Source: a virus. From it: a DNA stretch of 29,240 nucleotides. Positions within the stretch are counted from its first letter, which is position 1. The number at the start of each line of letters is the position of its first letter. Below are positions 1 through 6,223 of the stretch, piece after piece. The stretch covers positions 1 to 29,240 of IMG/VR virus record IMGVR_UViG_3300009001_000063. One strand, given 5' to 3'. Under the pieces are notes generated by a model. That model was not told where the DNA came from. It saw only the letters and a list, made by a program, of their open reading frames with translations, and made no database searches. Both the position numbers and the translations under genes were made by a program.

Positions 1-1
1 A

Positions 2-40
2 ATAAAATACTATCAAGATTTGGTAGAAAGGTTATTATAG
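2..40 (+). CDS. 3' end of NinG-like gene (repeat copy, partial)
   Basis: In the frame starting at base 2, the sequence encodes IKYYQDLVERLL followed by TAG at 38-40. This is exactly the C-terminus of the gene at 28756-29157. It is present here only because the terminal repeat duplicates the end of that gene. It is not a separate gene. Confidence 0.95.
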   Translation: MKYYQDLVERLL

Positions 41-87
41 CGTACATTTGTCTAGACTTATTTTTAAGTTTGTTATCATTGTTCAAG

Positions 88-119
88 AGAGAGTGTCCTT
101 AGGGATGCTCTTTTTTTTT
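88..119 (+). terminator. Rho-independent terminator after NinG-like gene
   Basis: The left arm GAGTGTCC (91-98) pairs with GGATGCTC (103-110) around a TTAG loop, with two G-T wobbles. The stem can extend outward with AGA/TTT, and nine T residues follow. It separates the NinG-like gene from the early operon that starts at 182. An identical copy lies at 29205-29236. Confidence 0.85.
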
Positions 120-127
120 GTTATTAT

Positions 128-158
128 TTTGTTAATTAAATATTTTTATGTAGCTTTG
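128..158 (+). promoter_or_regulatory. Bacteroidota-type early promoter
   Basis: TTTG (128-131) is followed 19 bases later by TAGCTTTG (151-158). This is a perfect fit to the Bacteroidota primary-sigma pattern TTTG-N19-TAnnTTTG. Transcription would start near 163-166, giving a leader of about 15-20 bases before the ATG at 182. It follows directly after a terminator and heads the early gene run. Confidence 0.8.
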
Positions 159-181
159 GTAAGAATTTAAATGATAACTAT

Positions 182-388
182 ATGAATTTACTACACAGAC
201 TCAAGCCAGAGTACGTTAAAAGGCTAAACCAAAAATCAGATGACTACACAGAGTTAGTATCTAATACTCTTATAGCTTTAGAAAATGAGCAGTATGTATC
301 ACAGCTAAAATACTATGTTATAGTAGACTTGCAGTTTTTACTAAATAATCCAACAAGTCCTTATAATTTTTTTAGAGATGACTCATAG
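182..388 (+). CDS. Small hypothetical early protein (68 aa)
   Basis: This is the first gene downstream of the early promoter. The 68-residue product is mostly helical by composition, has no signal peptide or membrane segment, and has no motif I recognise. Its end overlaps the next small gene (378-527) by 11 bases, which suggests translational coupling. As a first-transcribed small phage gene it could be a host-takeover or counter-defence protein, but nothing in the sequence shows this. Confidence 0.7.
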   Translation: MNLLHRLKPEYVKRLNQKSDDYTELVSNTLIALENEQYVSQLKYYVIVDLQFLLNNPTSPYNFFRDDS

Positions 389-527
389 TGAAGATATAAA
401 GAGAGTATCTACTCCAGAGACAATAGACTTTTTAAATGCTAGGGTACAAGCTCTAGAAAAAAGAGTCAGACTACTAGAAGCTAAGCTAGAAGTAGAACAA
501 CAAAGAAACCTATATAATAACCTTTAA
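378..527 (+). CDS. Small coiled-coil protein (49 aa)
   Basis: ATG at 378 opens a 49-codon frame ending with TAA at 525-527. The protein starts MTHSEDIKRV, and residues about 15-45 are a charged, leucine-spaced helix (LNARVQALEKRVRLLEAKLE) typical of a short coiled coil. It overlaps the 3' end of the preceding gene by 11 bases and lies just upstream of the SSB-like pair. Codon use matches its neighbours. The function is unknown. The regular heptads and tight packing make it likely to be a real gene. Confidence 0.65.
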   Translation: MTHSEDIKRVSTPETIDFLNARVQALEKRVRLLEAKLEVEQQRNLYNNL

Positions 528-538
528 TATTTTAATTT

Positions 539-919
539 ATGAAAAACGGTAGGATTAAGTACATTGATACTAATGGTCAGTGGAATGGTATGAACAAGTA
601 CCTAGTAACTTTTGCAGATGGAGAGGCTTACACTTTCTTTGCAAAGGGAGATTTTAAAGCATCTATTGGAGATGAGATTAAGTATACAGTCTCTAATCAG
701 CAGATGAAAAATGCTAAACTAGTTAGAGATGACTACTCTAATAAAAGTTATAGTAATAACTCTAGTAGTAATACTAGCAGTAAGGATAGTATACAGACTT
801 CAATTATTAAGCAAACTTGTATAAAAGCATCCTCAGAGCTTCACGCTTCAAGAGGTACAAGTGATGTGCAGTCTGTTATAGAAGATGCAGAGATAATGTT
901 TAACTGGATAACTAAATAA
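539..919 (+). CDS. Putative OB-fold / ssDNA-binding-like protein (126 aa)
   Basis: Residues 1-60 form a compact beta-rich block (GRIKYIDTNGQWNGMNKYLV, then FADGEAYTFFAKG and a GDEIKYTV strand), suggestive of an OB fold. A Ser/Asn-rich flexible linker follows at about 66-85. A helical C-terminal segment ends in EDAEIMFNWITK. The order beta domain, disordered linker, C-terminal peptide resembles phage single-stranded DNA-binding proteins. The adjacent gene, two bases downstream, ends in an SSB-type tail, and a RecA/DnaB-like ATPase follows. I infer a role in replication or recombination. The assignment rests on architecture, not on a recognised family signature. Confidence 0.55.
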   Translation: MKNGRIKYIDTNGQWNGMNKYLVTFADGEAYTFFAKGDFKASIGDEIKYTVSNQQMKNAKLVRDDYSNKSYSNNSSSNTSSKDSIQTSIIKQTCIKASSELHASRGTSDVQSVIEDAEIMFNWITK

Positions 920-921
920 TT

Positions 922-1200
922 ATGAAAGATATAGAATTTTTAAACTTCCTATTCCCTAGAAGCTCTAAGCTAGATTTTATAGTAACTAATGTTTCTTTTA
1001 ATGCTAAAGAGATGGTAGAGTGGATAGAAAAAAACAAGGATAAAGCAGAAGCCAATAAAGGATACTTACAGTTTGATGTATTAAGAGCTTCAAAAGATCC
1101 TAATAAGTTTTATGCTAGAGTGTATGAGTCTCCTAAAAAAGAGCCTGTAACAACTAAAGAGCATATGCCAGATAGAGAAAGTGCTGATTTGCCCTTTTAA
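922..1200 (+). CDS. Small replication protein with SSB-type C-terminal tail (92 aa)
   Basis: The 92-residue product has a mixed alpha/beta body. It ends in an acidic-hydrophobic tip, with DRESADLPF as the last nine residues. Bacterial SSB proteins end in an acidic tail with a terminal D-x-P-F (DDIPF in the classic form), which recruits repair and replication partners. This ending is close to that. The gene starts two bases after the preceding putative OB-fold gene and is followed directly by a terminator, so the two may form one functional unit. The body is much shorter than canonical SSB (about 175 aa), and I do not see a textbook OB fold, so the SSB role is a hypothesis. Confidence 0.55.
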   Translation: MKDIEFLNFLFPRSSKLDFIVTNVSFNAKEMVEWIEKNKDKAEANKGYLQFDVLRASKDPNKFYARVYESPKKEPVTTKEHMPDRESADLPF

Positions 1201-1217
1201 TTTGGATTGTTTAACTT

Positions 1218-1247
1218 GGCTACTCTTAACTGGGTAGCCTTTTTTTT
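1218..1247 (+). terminator. Rho-independent terminator
   Basis: GGCTACTC (1218-1225) pairs with GGGTAGCC (1232-1239) around the loop TTAACT, with one T-G wobble. A run of eight T residues follows (1240-1247). It closes the first early operon (182-1200). The ATPase gene starts only six bases later, so that gene must be read by partial read-through or from a promoter I cannot identify. Confidence 0.9.
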
Positions 1248-1252
1248 GAATT

Positions 1253-2179
1253 ATGATAATAAACTACAGTGAACAACTAGAGAAACTAAGACAGATTAGA
1301 AATGGTAGTGTTAAAGAGGGATTAAAATTAGATATTCCATCTATAGATGAGTATTTGAGATTCAAGCCTAAAGGTTTTAATGTAATATTAGGACAGGCTA
1401 ATGTAGGTAAGACCTCAGCAGTACTATTTTTAATGCTATGCTATACACTAAAACATAAAAAGAAGTGGCTAATATTTTCTAGTGAAAATCAGCCTCATAG
1501 TATAATAAGAAAGCTAGTAGAGTATCTAGCTAAAAAACCTATCCACTTAGTAGAGGAGGAGCAGTTTATAAAATGTACTGACTTTATAGATGAGTACTTT
1601 AAGATTATAGACTCAGAGAAGCTATATACATATAGAGACTTAATAAACTTAGGAGTACAGTATAAAAATGCTTGGGATTATGATGGCTTTATGATTGATC
1701 CTTATAACTCTTTAGCTAAGGATGAGAAGTTAATGAAGAGTTTAGGTGGTCACGAGTATGACTATCAAGCTACTACAGAGTTTAGACTATTCTGTAAAAA
1801 TCATAATGTATCTATATGGTTAAATGTACACGCTAATACAGGAGCTATAAGAATGTTACATAGAGTAGACCATCAGTATGCTGGTTATCCTATACCTCCT
1901 ATGGCTAGTGATGTAGAGGGTGGAGGTAAGTTTGTAAATAGAGCTGATGACTTCTGGGTAGTACATAGATATATACAGCACCCTAGTGATTGGATGTATA
2001 CTCACATCCACGTTAGGAAAGTAAAGGAAGTAGAGACAGGAGGTAAGCCTACTAGTATGGATGAGCCTATACAGTTAAGGTCTATGAAAAATAATGTAGG
2101 CTTTGAAATAAATGGACAGCCTGTGATTAGAATGATAAGTGAGGATGTGAAAGCTAAACAATTCTTAAAAAAAGTATGA
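1253..2179 (+). CDS. RecA/DnaB-superfamily replicative ATPase
   Basis: The 308-residue P-loop ATPase has a Walker A motif GQANVGKT at residues 47-54. A Walker B-like strand YDGFMIDPYN lies near residues 143-152, followed by a sensor-like segment WLNVHANTG. The layout matches the RecA-fold C-terminal ATPase domain of DnaB-like helicases and related phage DNA-handling ATPases. The N-terminal primase-interaction domain of full DnaB (about 450 aa) is absent. It lies in the replication region after the SSB-like genes and overlaps the next gene by four bases (ATGA). Helicase versus recombinase cannot be separated by eye. Confidence 0.8.
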   Translation: MIINYSEQLEKLRQIRNGSVKEGLKLDIPSIDEYLRFKPKGFNVILGQANVGKTSAVLFLMLCYTLKHKKKWLIFSSENQPHSIIRKLVEYLAKKPIHLVEEEQFIKCTDFIDEYFKIIDSEKLYTYRDLINLGVQYKNAWDYDGFMIDPYNSLAKDEKLMKSLGGHEYDYQATTEFRLFCKNHNVSIWLNVHANTGAIRMLHRVDHQYAGYPIPPMASDVEGGGKFVNRADDFWVVHRYIQHPSDWMYTHIHVRKVKEVETGGKPTSMDEPIQLRSMKNNVGFEINGQPVIRMISEDVKAKQFLKKV

Positions 2180-3021
2180 AAACAGTAAATAGTTTAAGTG
2201 GAGGTAAAACCTCAAGCTACATAGCTAAACACTATCCAGCAGATTATAATGTATTTGCTTTAGTTACCACAAGTGATACTAAGTGCATCTTCCCAGATCA
2301 AAAGATAAGACAGATAGTAAGTGATAGAATAGGTAGAGAATTTATAGGAACTTTAGAGGAGGATGCTATAATTTATACTATGCTAGACTTAGAGCAGTTT
2401 ATAGGTCAAGAGATTAACTGGATTACAGGAGATACTTTTGATGATGTAATTATAACAACTAAAAAAAATACTAAGTACTTACCTAATAAAGTAGCAAGAT
2501 ATTGTACTACTCAATTAAAGACTATACCTATATTAAAATGGGTAAAAAACAATATTGACAGTGATATTTATATGAGATTTGGATACAGAGCTAATGAAAC
2601 TAATAGAGCTAAAAAAATGCTAAGTAAAACTGATGCTGATGGATTTACTTCTGTTAAAGCTACTTTTGATAAAGATAAAAATGATAGAAATATATGGAAT
2701 GTATATAGATATTGTAAACCTCAATTCCCTTTAATAGAAGATAATATATACAAAGACCATATAGAGAAATACTGGAAAGATAAGCCAGTTAGATTTGCGT
2801 ACTTAAATAACTGTGTAGGATGCTATTGGAGAAGTCCACTTTTACTAAAAAAGATGTACAATAAACATCCTAATAAAATGCAGTGGTTTGCAGACCAAGA
2901 AACTAAAAACTCTACTTGGAGAAGTGATGTAAGGTATGAAGATGTTATAAAATGGAAAACACAGTTAGAGCTTTTTGAGGATGATTTTAATGAGTGTGAT
3001 AGCGGATACTGTGGTTTGTAA
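2176..3021 (+). CDS. PAPS reductase-like PP-loop ATPase
   Basis: The N-terminus carries the PP-loop SGGKTS at residues 8-13, the signature of the ATP-pyrophosphatase fold. A YCTTQLK motif (109-115) is typical of the phosphoadenosine phosphosulfate reductase family. Cysteines at 110, 180, 213 and 216 (CVGC) could bind a metal or Fe-S cluster. PAPS-reductase-like proteins without a sulfate pathway are common in phages. The related DndC enzyme supports phosphorothioate DNA modification. No other Dnd partner is seen here. A C5-methyltransferase lies downstream, so a nucleic-acid modification role is possible but unproven. Its start overlaps the ATPase stop by four bases. Confidence 0.8.
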   Translation: MKTVNSLSGGKTSSYIAKHYPADYNVFALVTTSDTKCIFPDQKIRQIVSDRIGREFIGTLEEDAIIYTMLDLEQFIGQEINWITGDTFDDVIITTKKNTKYLPNKVARYCTTQLKTIPILKWVKNNIDSDIYMRFGYRANETNRAKKMLSKTDADGFTSVKATFDKDKNDRNIWNVYRYCKPQFPLIEDNIYKDHIEKYWKDKPVRFAYLNNCVGCYWRSPLLLKKMYNKHPNKMQWFADQETKNSTWRSDVRYEDVIKWKTQLELFEDDFNECDSGYCGL

Positions 3022-3050
3022 ATAAATGTTAAAAAAATTTCGTAGCTTTA
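3015..3050 (+). promoter_or_regulatory. Possible promoter before the small membrane protein gene
   Basis: TAGCTTTA (3043-3050) differs from the Bacteroidota -7 element TAnnTTTG at the last base only and resembles TAGCTTTG at 151. A TTTG lies at 3015-3018, but the 24-base spacing is longer than usual. The stretch AAAAAAATTTCGT (3031-3043) is shared exactly with the late-type promoter before 8418. It could therefore be a hybrid site or a weak promoter for the membrane protein/sigma pair. Confidence 0.45.
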
Positions 3051-3065
3051 AGAAAAAATTAAGCT

Positions 3066-3284
3066 ATGATTTTATACATACTAACCAGCTTTATAGTTTT
3101 ATTACTATTTTTGATTGCCTATACTGATAAACACAGACCTGTAATACAATTTACTATTATTACAGGTTTTGGCTTTTTATTCCTATATGATGAAGAGTAT
3201 AAGGAAGAGGGGAAGCAAGTTATATACCAGTTAATGCTTGGGGTACTATTAATATCTTTATCCTATACTAGAGATGCTGAGTAA
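3066..3284 (+). CDS. Small membrane protein (72 aa)
   Basis: A strongly hydrophobic N-terminal segment (residues about 2-19, ILTSFIVLLLFLIAY) is followed by a second apolar stretch (about 27-41). A third, weaker one lies at about 53-67. The charged loop DEEYKEEGK sits between the last two. This predicts an integral inner-membrane protein with two or three passes. It overlaps the sigma-like gene by 11 bases, so the two are probably co-expressed. The function is unknown. An early, small, multi-pass phage protein might act in superinfection exclusion or host-membrane takeover, but there is no specific evidence. Confidence 0.65.
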   Translation: MILYILTSFIVLLLFLIAYTDKHRPVIQFTIITGFGFLFLYDEEYKEEGKQVIYQLMLGVLLISLSYTRDAE

Positions 3285-3786
3285 ACTCTATAAATATCAG
3301 AGACTCTGGATAGGCTATGTTATGGACTTAGGCTGTAATATAGATACTGCAAAAGATATTGTACAGGAGTTTTATATAAAAATGATAGGTAAGGATTACT
3401 CTTATGATGAGAATAGTCCTAATTTCTATGGGTGCTATGTTATTCTTAGGAATATGGTTTTTGATCTTAAGAGGAAAGAAAAAAAGATAGAGCTTCTAGA
3501 CTTAGACTATCTACCAGAGTGTGAAGATGAGGAGTATACAGAGCCTAATAATGTACATAAGATGGAAGCTATCACTAAGTGGCTAGAGTCTAACTATATT
3601 GATTATGATGGAGAGGACTTAGACTATGATAGTGAGGTACTAAAAAAGATATACTATAAGACTATTTATGAGGAGGTCTTTGAGAATGGTAAAAAGATAG
3701 CTCAGCTTAGTAGAGAGACAGGGATAAGTTACTATTCATTATACAATACAGTGAGACATATTAAAAAACAAATAAAAGAACAATGA
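3274..3786 (+). CDS. Phage-encoded sigma-70-family (ECF-like) factor
   Basis: The 170-residue protein has a sigma region 2-like N-terminal half. DIVQEFYIKM (28-37) corresponds to the conserved E-D-x-x-Q-E-x-F core. FYGCYVILRNMVFDLKRK (51-68) corresponds to the region 2.3-2.4 segment that melts and reads the -10 element. An acidic linker follows (about 74-120). A C-terminal helix-turn-helix (about 139-167, KIAQLSRETGISYYSLYNTV) fits region 4, which reads the -35 element. Length and two-domain layout match ECF sigma factors. It is the best candidate to drive the CGTTAT-type late promoters in this genome. It overlaps its neighbours on both sides. Confidence 0.75.
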   Translation: MLSKLYKYQRLWIGYVMDLGCNIDTAKDIVQEFYIKMIGKDYSYDENSPNFYGCYVILRNMVFDLKRKEKKIELLDLDYLPECEDEEYTEPNNVHKMEAITKWLESNYIDYDGEDLDYDSEVLKKIYYKTIYEEVFENGKKIAQLSRETGISYYSLYNTVRHIKKQIKEQ

Positions 3787-4439
3787 AAGTATTAGAATTA
3801 TTTGCTGGTAGCAGAAGCATAGGTAAAGCCTGTGAGAGCTTAGGCTATGAAGTTTTTAGTAGTGATATAACAGACTTTGGAGGTATAGACTATGTGGTAG
3901 ATATACTAGAGTTTGATGTAAGTAAAGTACCTTTTAAGCCAGATATTATATGGGCATCTCCTCCTTGTACTACTTATAGTGTTGCAGCTCTTGGTAGACA
4001 TAGAAATGGTACAGAGCCTAAAACAGAGTTTGCAGAATTAAGTGATAAAATAGTACAAAAGACTTTAGAAATAATTAAGAGCTTTAATCCTAAATATTAC
4101 TATATAGAAAATCCTAGAGGTATGCTAAGAAAGATGCCTTTTATGTTAGGACTTCCTCGTACTACAGTATGGTACTGTAAGTATGGAGATACAAGAGCAA
4201 AGCCAACTGATATATGGACTAATAACCTATATAGTATTTTTAATGTAAATGGCTGGAGTCCTAGACCAGAGTGTAAAAATGGTAATGAAAACTGCCACCA
4301 CGATAAGCAACCGAGAGGATATAATGCAAAGAAACAAGCTGGAGCTTTAGGTAAAGGTACTCAAGGTTTAGCTAATAATCACGAGAGAAGCAAGATACCA
4401 GAAGAGTTATGTTTAGAAATATTAAATAATAGCAAATGA
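3783..4439 (+). CDS. C5-cytosine-type DNA methyltransferase
   Basis: The S-adenosylmethionine-binding motif I is VLELFAGSRSIG (residues 3-14). The catalytic motif IV is ASPPCTTYS, with the nucleophile at Cys62. Motif VI appears as IENP (108-111) in place of the usual ENV. A C-terminal HERSKIPEELCLEIL resembles motif X. At 218 residues it is much shorter than typical bacterial Dcm enzymes (over 300), and the target-recognition region looks reduced. No restriction enzyme is adjacent, so it is an orphan enzyme, likely protecting phage DNA or marking it. The start overlaps the sigma-like gene by four bases. Confidence 0.82.
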   Translation: MKVLELFAGSRSIGKACESLGYEVFSSDITDFGGIDYVVDILEFDVSKVPFKPDIIWASPPCTTYSVAALGRHRNGTEPKTEFAELSDKIVQKTLEIIKSFNPKYYYIENPRGMLRKMPFMLGLPRTTVWYCKYGDTRAKPTDIWTNNLYSIFNVNGWSPRPECKNGNENCHHDKQPRGYNAKKQAGALGKGTQGLANNHERSKIPEELCLEILNNSK

Positions 4440-4570
4440 AAGTAGGGACAATATTAGAGAAGATATTTAAAGCTACAGGAATACAGTGGATAGTAAAAAA
4501 GATTTGGGGAGAGGACTGTGGCTGTGAAGAGAGAAGAGATAAACTAGATAATTATTTTAAAAGAAAATGA
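4436..4570 (+). CDS. Small Cys-containing protein (44 aa)
   Basis: ATG at 4436 overlaps the methyltransferase stop. The 44-codon frame ends at TGA 4568-4570, which overlaps the next start (4567). The product begins MKVGTILEKIFKATGIQWIV and carries CGC followed by EERRDKL near its end. I have the impression that similar short proteins with a KIWGxDCGC segment occur in other Bacteroidota phages. The function is unknown. The double ATGA linkage and matching codon use support a real gene. Confidence 0.7.
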   Translation: MKVGTILEKIFKATGIQWIVKKIWGEDCGCEERRDKLDNYFKRK

Positions 4571-4785
4571 CTTTAGAACAATACAATAACTGGGAGCAGT
4601 TTAGAAATAAAGAGGGGAACAAAGTAACCTCTAAAGAGTTTGAGATGATAGCTAGGTACTACTCAGAGGTATATAAGAGAAAATATCAAAAACCATCTTG
4701 TACCTCTTGTAACTTCAAAACATACCAGAGGTGGATTAATGAACTTAATAAGCACTTTGAAAGCATACAAAAACCAACTGAATGA
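4567..4785 (+). CDS. Hypothetical protein with CxxC (72 aa)
   Basis: The 72-residue basic protein has a central PSCTSCNFKTYQRWINEL segment. Its two cysteines (CTSC) could form half of a zinc site or a redox pair. The rest is helical. It sits in an ATGA-coupled chain between the small 44-aa gene and a PD-(D/E)XK-like gene. No family can be assigned with confidence. Confidence 0.65.
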   Translation: MTLEQYNNWEQFRNKEGNKVTSKEFEMIARYYSEVYKRKYQKPSCTSCNFKTYQRWINELNKHFESIQKPTE

Positions 4786-5231
4786 ATATAGTAGAGAAAT
4801 ATGAGAAAGCTACCATAGGCTTACTTAATCTAGATGGATGGAAGTTAGAATGGTGTGGGAATGAGAATACCTTTTATGATGCACGTGGATATACTCCAAA
4901 GGGTTTAAAGACTGTTGTAGAGATGAAATTTAGAAATAAGTACTATGATACCAAACTACTAGAGAAAGCTAAATACGATAAGCTAATGAGCTTAGAAGAG
5001 GATGTAGTTAAGATATACTTTGTCAATGATCCTAAAGGTAATTATCTCTACTGGCTAAATACTCTAGAGATGCCTAAGATAGATGATAAGGACTGTCCTA
5101 AGACTACTATGTGGGACAGGAGCAAAGTAAAAAAAGAAGTATATATGCTCACAGAGTCTCAAGCTACTCTTATAAATAGGTATGAAGAGGATGAGCCTAG
5201 AGTATGGGATGAGTACTTTAAAAAGAAGTAA
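4782..5231 (+). CDS. Putative PD-(D/E)XK-fold nuclease-like protein
   Basis: The N-terminal half shows the spacing of a minimal PD-(D/E)XK core: a helix (about 4-14), an acidic residue in FYDARG (Asp33), then VVEMKFR with Glu47-x-Lys49, followed by a helix and the strand VVKIYFVND. Holliday-junction resolvase-like and repair nucleases share this layout. At 149 residues the length suits a small phage nuclease. It is the last gene of the chain that begins at 2176, and a promoter for the separate 57-aa gene follows. The fold assignment is by motif only, so a degraded or non-catalytic version is possible. Confidence 0.5.
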   Translation: MNIVEKYEKATIGLLNLDGWKLEWCGNENTFYDARGYTPKGLKTVVEMKFRNKYYDTKLLEKAKYDKLMSLEEDVVKIYFVNDPKGNYLYWLNTLEMPKIDDKDCPKTTMWDRSKVKKEVYMLTESQATLINRYEEDEPRVWDEYFKKK

Positions 5232-5242
5232 TTGTTAATTAA

Positions 5243-5274
5243 TTTGGAAAGTTATAAACAATTTACTATATTGC
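5243..5274 (+). promoter_or_regulatory. Bacteroidota-type promoter of the 57-aa gene
   Basis: TTTG (5243-5246) is followed 20 bases later by TATATTGC (5267-5274), a near match to TAnnTTTG. The predicted start near 5281 would give a leader of about 20-25 bases before ATG 5305. The spacer and leader are non-coding. A hairpin terminator immediately follows the gene, so this is a self-contained transcription unit. Confidence 0.65.
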
Positions 5275-5304
5275 ATCATATTAATTTTAAAACAAGATAA
5301 CAAA

Positions 5305-5478
5305 ATGAAAAAATTAGGTAATAATGATATTATCGAAATTGCAAATGTAAAACTTGAACTTGGTTATTCAGAGTCAAGAGTTTGTGATTGGGTATTTGAA
5401 ATGTGTGAAAATGACAAAAGAGCTTTGATGTTATTGAAATATATTTTAAAAGCAGATGAAGTTTATATAGGGTATTAA
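5305..5478 (+). CDS. 57-aa protein in its own transcription unit (moron-like)
   Basis: ATG at 5305 opens a 57-codon frame (start MKKLGNNDII, end ADEVYIGY) stopping at TAA 5476-5478. The product is slightly acidic and helical, with two cysteines and no recognised domain. Unlike its neighbours it is not overlapped by other genes. It has its own promoter upstream and a strong hairpin terminator directly after. It uses codons rare nearby (CTT, TTG, TCA, and GAA over GAG). This promoter-gene-terminator arrangement is typical of morons, which are late-acquired genes that often act against host defences or rival phages. The specific function is unknown. Confidence 0.75.
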   Translation: MKKLGNNDIIEIANVKLELGYSESRVCDWVFEMCENDKRALMLLKYILKADEVYIGY

Positions 5479-5482
5479 TCTT

Positions 5483-5505
5483 AAAAGGGTTATGCCCTTT
5501 TTTTT
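5483..5505 (+). terminator. Rho-independent terminator of the 57-aa gene
   Basis: AAAAGGG (5483-5489) pairs perfectly with CCCTTTT (5495-5501) around the loop TTATG, and the T run continues to 5505. It begins five bases after the stop of the 57-aa gene. The next gene starts only a few bases beyond it (5509). Confidence 0.85.
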
Positions 5506-5508
5506 ATT

Positions 5509-5754
5509 ATGAATATACTAGAGAAACAACTATTTGAAGCAAACTTTGAGGCTATAGCTAATCAGTTTGTAAAATGGAAAGAGGCAAAGCCAGATAACAA
5601 AACACTAGACTCTTTAGCTAATAGCCTTTATGAGATGTATACCTATACCAATTCTTTAGAGATTAGAGAGATGGTACTAGAGAAGCAGAACAAAAAGCTA
5701 AGAGATGATAACTTTAACTTAAGATTGAATGATGACAGAAGTAAGACTAAATGA
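5509..5754 (+). CDS. Helical hypothetical protein (81 aa)
   Basis: The 81-residue, highly charged and mostly helical protein has a C-terminal coiled-coil-like stretch (EMVLEKQNKKLRDDNFNLRL). It starts just after the terminator of the 57-aa gene and overlaps the next frame by about 23-26 bases, depending on which start that frame uses. No motif identifies a function. It opens the second chain of small early genes leading to the exonuclease. Confidence 0.65.
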   Translation: MNILEKQLFEANFEAIANQFVKWKEAKPDNKTLDSLANSLYEMYTYTNSLEIREMVLEKQNKKLRDDNFNLRLNDDRSKTK

Positions 5755-5941
5755 TGTAACTCTATGGGTAGAGTATGACTTTAATGAGGGAGAAGAGCAA
5801 ACCTATGACTATGTAGGCTCAGCTCCTAGTATAGATTTATACTCAGTATTTGTAGGTACTCAAGATATCTATAACTTATTAAATGTTATTCAATTAGAAG
5901 AGATAAAAGATTTATTAATTAAAAACCATATAGAACAATGA
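5729..5941 (+). CDS. Small acidic hypothetical protein (70 aa)
   Basis: The acidic product (start MMTEVRLNDVTLWVEYDF) has strands followed by a C-terminal helix (LEEIKDLLIKNHIEQ). The first two codons are both ATG, so the true start could be 5729 or 5732. It overlaps the preceding gene, and its TGA stop overlaps the ATG of the next one at 5938. There is no recognised domain. Confidence 0.65.
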   Translation: MMTEVRLNDVTLWVEYDFNEGEEQTYDYVGSAPSIDLYSVFVGTQDIYNLLNVIQLEEIKDLLIKNHIEQ

Positions 5942-6069
5942 AACACAAAGTACTAAAAACAGGATTACACTGTATCACAAACAAAAAAGGTAGAGTATAT
6001 GTCTTTACAGAGAATGAATACCAGCACTTAACTTGGTGGAACTTAGTAAGACTTAGATATGAGATTTAG
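5938..6069 (+). CDS. Micro-gene (43 aa)
   Basis: ATG 5938 overlaps the preceding stop as ATGA. The 43-codon frame ends at TAG 6067-6069, and the next ATG (6059) lies inside it. The product is basic and aromatic (MKHKVLKTGLHC at the start, LTWWNLVRLRYEI at the end). The tight overlaps at both ends support translation. The function is unknown. Confidence 0.6.
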   Translation: MKHKVLKTGLHCITNKKGRVYVFTENEYQHLTWWNLVRLRYEI

Positions 6070-6223
6070 ACTACCAAAACCAATAAGAGATTGGATTAGA
6101 TCTAGAGAAGTAGAGGAGAACTGGGTAGAAGTATCTGAGTGCTGTTTTGCTGATAGATGGATGGATACTGATGTATGTGAGTCCTGTAAGGAGCATACTG
6201 AATTTATGGAAGTAAAATTATGA
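6059..6223 (+). CDS. Micro-gene with possible zinc site (54 aa)
   Basis: The 54-codon frame starts at 6059, overlapping the previous gene by 11 bases, and ends at TGA 6221-6223, which overlaps the next ATG. The product has ECC and, 13 residues on, CESCKEH, giving four cysteines and a histidine that could coordinate zinc in a small zinc-ribbon fold. The N-terminus is basic (MRFRLPKPIRDWIRSREV). It could bind nucleic acid, but this is a guess from composition. Confidence 0.6.
   Translation: MRFRLPKPIRDWIRSREVEENWVEVSECCFADRWMDTDVCESCKEHTEFMEVKL

Larger units (their letters stand above)
1..123. repeat. Direct terminal repeat, left copy (123 bp)
   Basis: These 123 bases are identical to 29118-29240. 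The repeat contains the last 12 codons and stop of the NinG-like gene, a short AT-rich spacer and that gene's terminator hairpin. An exact overlap at contig ends usually means that a circular or circularly permuted phage genome was assembled into a linear contig. A true short terminal redundancy cannot be excluded from sequence alone. Confidence 0.97.

Noticed and set aside
404-413. AGTATCTACT inside the 378-527 gene, matching the iteron at 28578
   Set aside because: A single 10-11 base match inside coding sequence in an AT-rich genome. It has no flanking palindrome and is probably chance.
2176-3021. A phosphorothioation (Dnd) system
   Set aside because: Only a DndC-like PP-loop protein is present. 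No DndA, DndB, DndD or DndE partner is seen nearby, so no Dnd system can be claimed.
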